Part shown: one piece after another, positions 41,358 to 41,553 of the stretch | Layout of the letters: each line of letters begins with the position of its first letter | Position numbering within the stretch: position 1 is the first letter of the stretch | Assembly: GCA_910588225.1 (NCBI GenBank) | Contig: CAJUQT010000035.1 | Location: forward strand, 1-41,553 | DNA length: 41,553 nt | From: an uncultured Acetatifactor sp. | GTDB taxonomy: Bacteria > Bacillota > Clostridia > Lachnospirales > Lachnospiraceae | Direction of reading: 5' to 3' | Notes under the pieces: generated by a model | The model's database searches: none | Told to the model about the DNA's origin: nothing | Seen by the model: the letters and a program-made list of their open reading frames with translations, nothing else | Position numbers and translations under genes: made by a program

Positions 41358-41553
41358 TACGGAACTATAATCAGTAAAAACCGAACTGTACTCAGAAGAA
41401 TTAACGGGCGTATTACCATGCGGCCGGGAATTCTTCTTGAGAAGGGGTACAGGAGGTTTATTACGGAACTATAATCAGTAAAAACCGAACTGTACCCGGA
41501 AGAATTAACGGGCGTATTACCATGCGGCCGGGAATTCTTCTTGAGAAGGGGTA
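41358..41553. repeat. 104-bp tandem repeat running off the window edge
   Basis: TACGGAACTATAATCAG begins copies at 41358 and 41462, a period of 104 bases. Each unit has a GAAGAATT/AATTCTTC hairpin at its centre and GTAC blocks, and the second copy is cut off by the window end. Only a few bases differ between copies. The 15-mer is related to that at 12420 and to the flanks of the repeat upstream of pepF, which has the same period. TATAAT within the unit might act as a -10 box. Confidence 0.8.

Noticed and set aside
41358..41553. Terminal repeats as a CRISPR array or IS end
   Set aside because: The whole 104-bp unit is repeated with no variable spacer, and there is no transposase or target-site duplication in view.

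Overview
The window looks like chromosomal DNA of a spore-forming Lachnospiraceae (Clostridia). Reasons: an alpha/beta-type small acid-soluble spore protein, purine-rich ribosome binding sites with Firmicutes-type promoters, a glgC-glgD pair, the DXP isoprenoid gene dxr in a pyrH-frr-uppS-cdsA-dxr-rseP run, and protein sequences that resemble gut Lachnospiraceae throughout. No rRNA, tRNA or CRISPR array was found.

Region 1 (1-8150) is the most unusual part. It looks like a self-contained, peptide-signalling-controlled RiPP (ribosomally made, modified peptide) locus. A 645-residue regulator carrying two XRE-type helix-turn-helix domains converges on a 66-residue secreted peptide gene that has a signal peptide. 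The peptide gene is divergent from a 48-residue Cys-containing RiPP precursor. Between the two lies a perfect 24-bp inverted repeat whose outer ends form the -35 boxes of two divergent promoters. Downstream of the precursor are an ABC exporter, a radical SAM/SPASM maturase with an N-terminal JAMM-type metalloprotease domain, and a second ABC exporter paralogous to the first. Neither exporter has a C39 leader peptidase, so the fused JAMM domain is an attractive candidate for leader removal.

Region 2 (8150-15000) is accessory: a frameshifted AAA-ATPase/PD-(D/E)XK gene, pepF preceded by two 104-bp tandem palindromic repeats, and a GH78-type alpha-L-rhamnosidase. Region 3 (15020-22640) is the housekeeping envelope and translation run: polysaccharide deacetylase, pyrH, frr, uppS, cdsA, dxr, rseP. 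It is followed by a highly structured non-coding stretch and a small Hanks-type kinase. Region 4 (22640-25300) has a decayed YoeB toxin beside an intact RelB/DinJ antitoxin, a transaldolase-like aldolase, the spore protein and two small ORFs.

Region 5 (25346-30400) is the remains of a fructan or sucrose uptake locus. The LacI-type regulator has lost its DNA-binding domain and both permeases are reduced to fragments fused at deletion junctions, while the solute-binding lipoprotein and the GH32 enzyme are intact. Region 6 (30613-32957) is glgC-glgD for glycogen synthesis. Region 7 (33000-37220) holds tandem hairpin repeats, a 53-residue protein, a cytosolic ParB-like/BMP fusion protein, a phosphoesterase, an HD protein and a hotdog thioesterase. 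Region 8 (37330-41332) is a hexuronate (pectin or glycosaminoglycan product) catabolic operon: kduI, an SDR dehydrogenase, an RpiB-family isomerase and a KDPG aldolase with an extra C-terminal domain. The window ends inside another 104-bp tandem repeat related to the one upstream of pepF.
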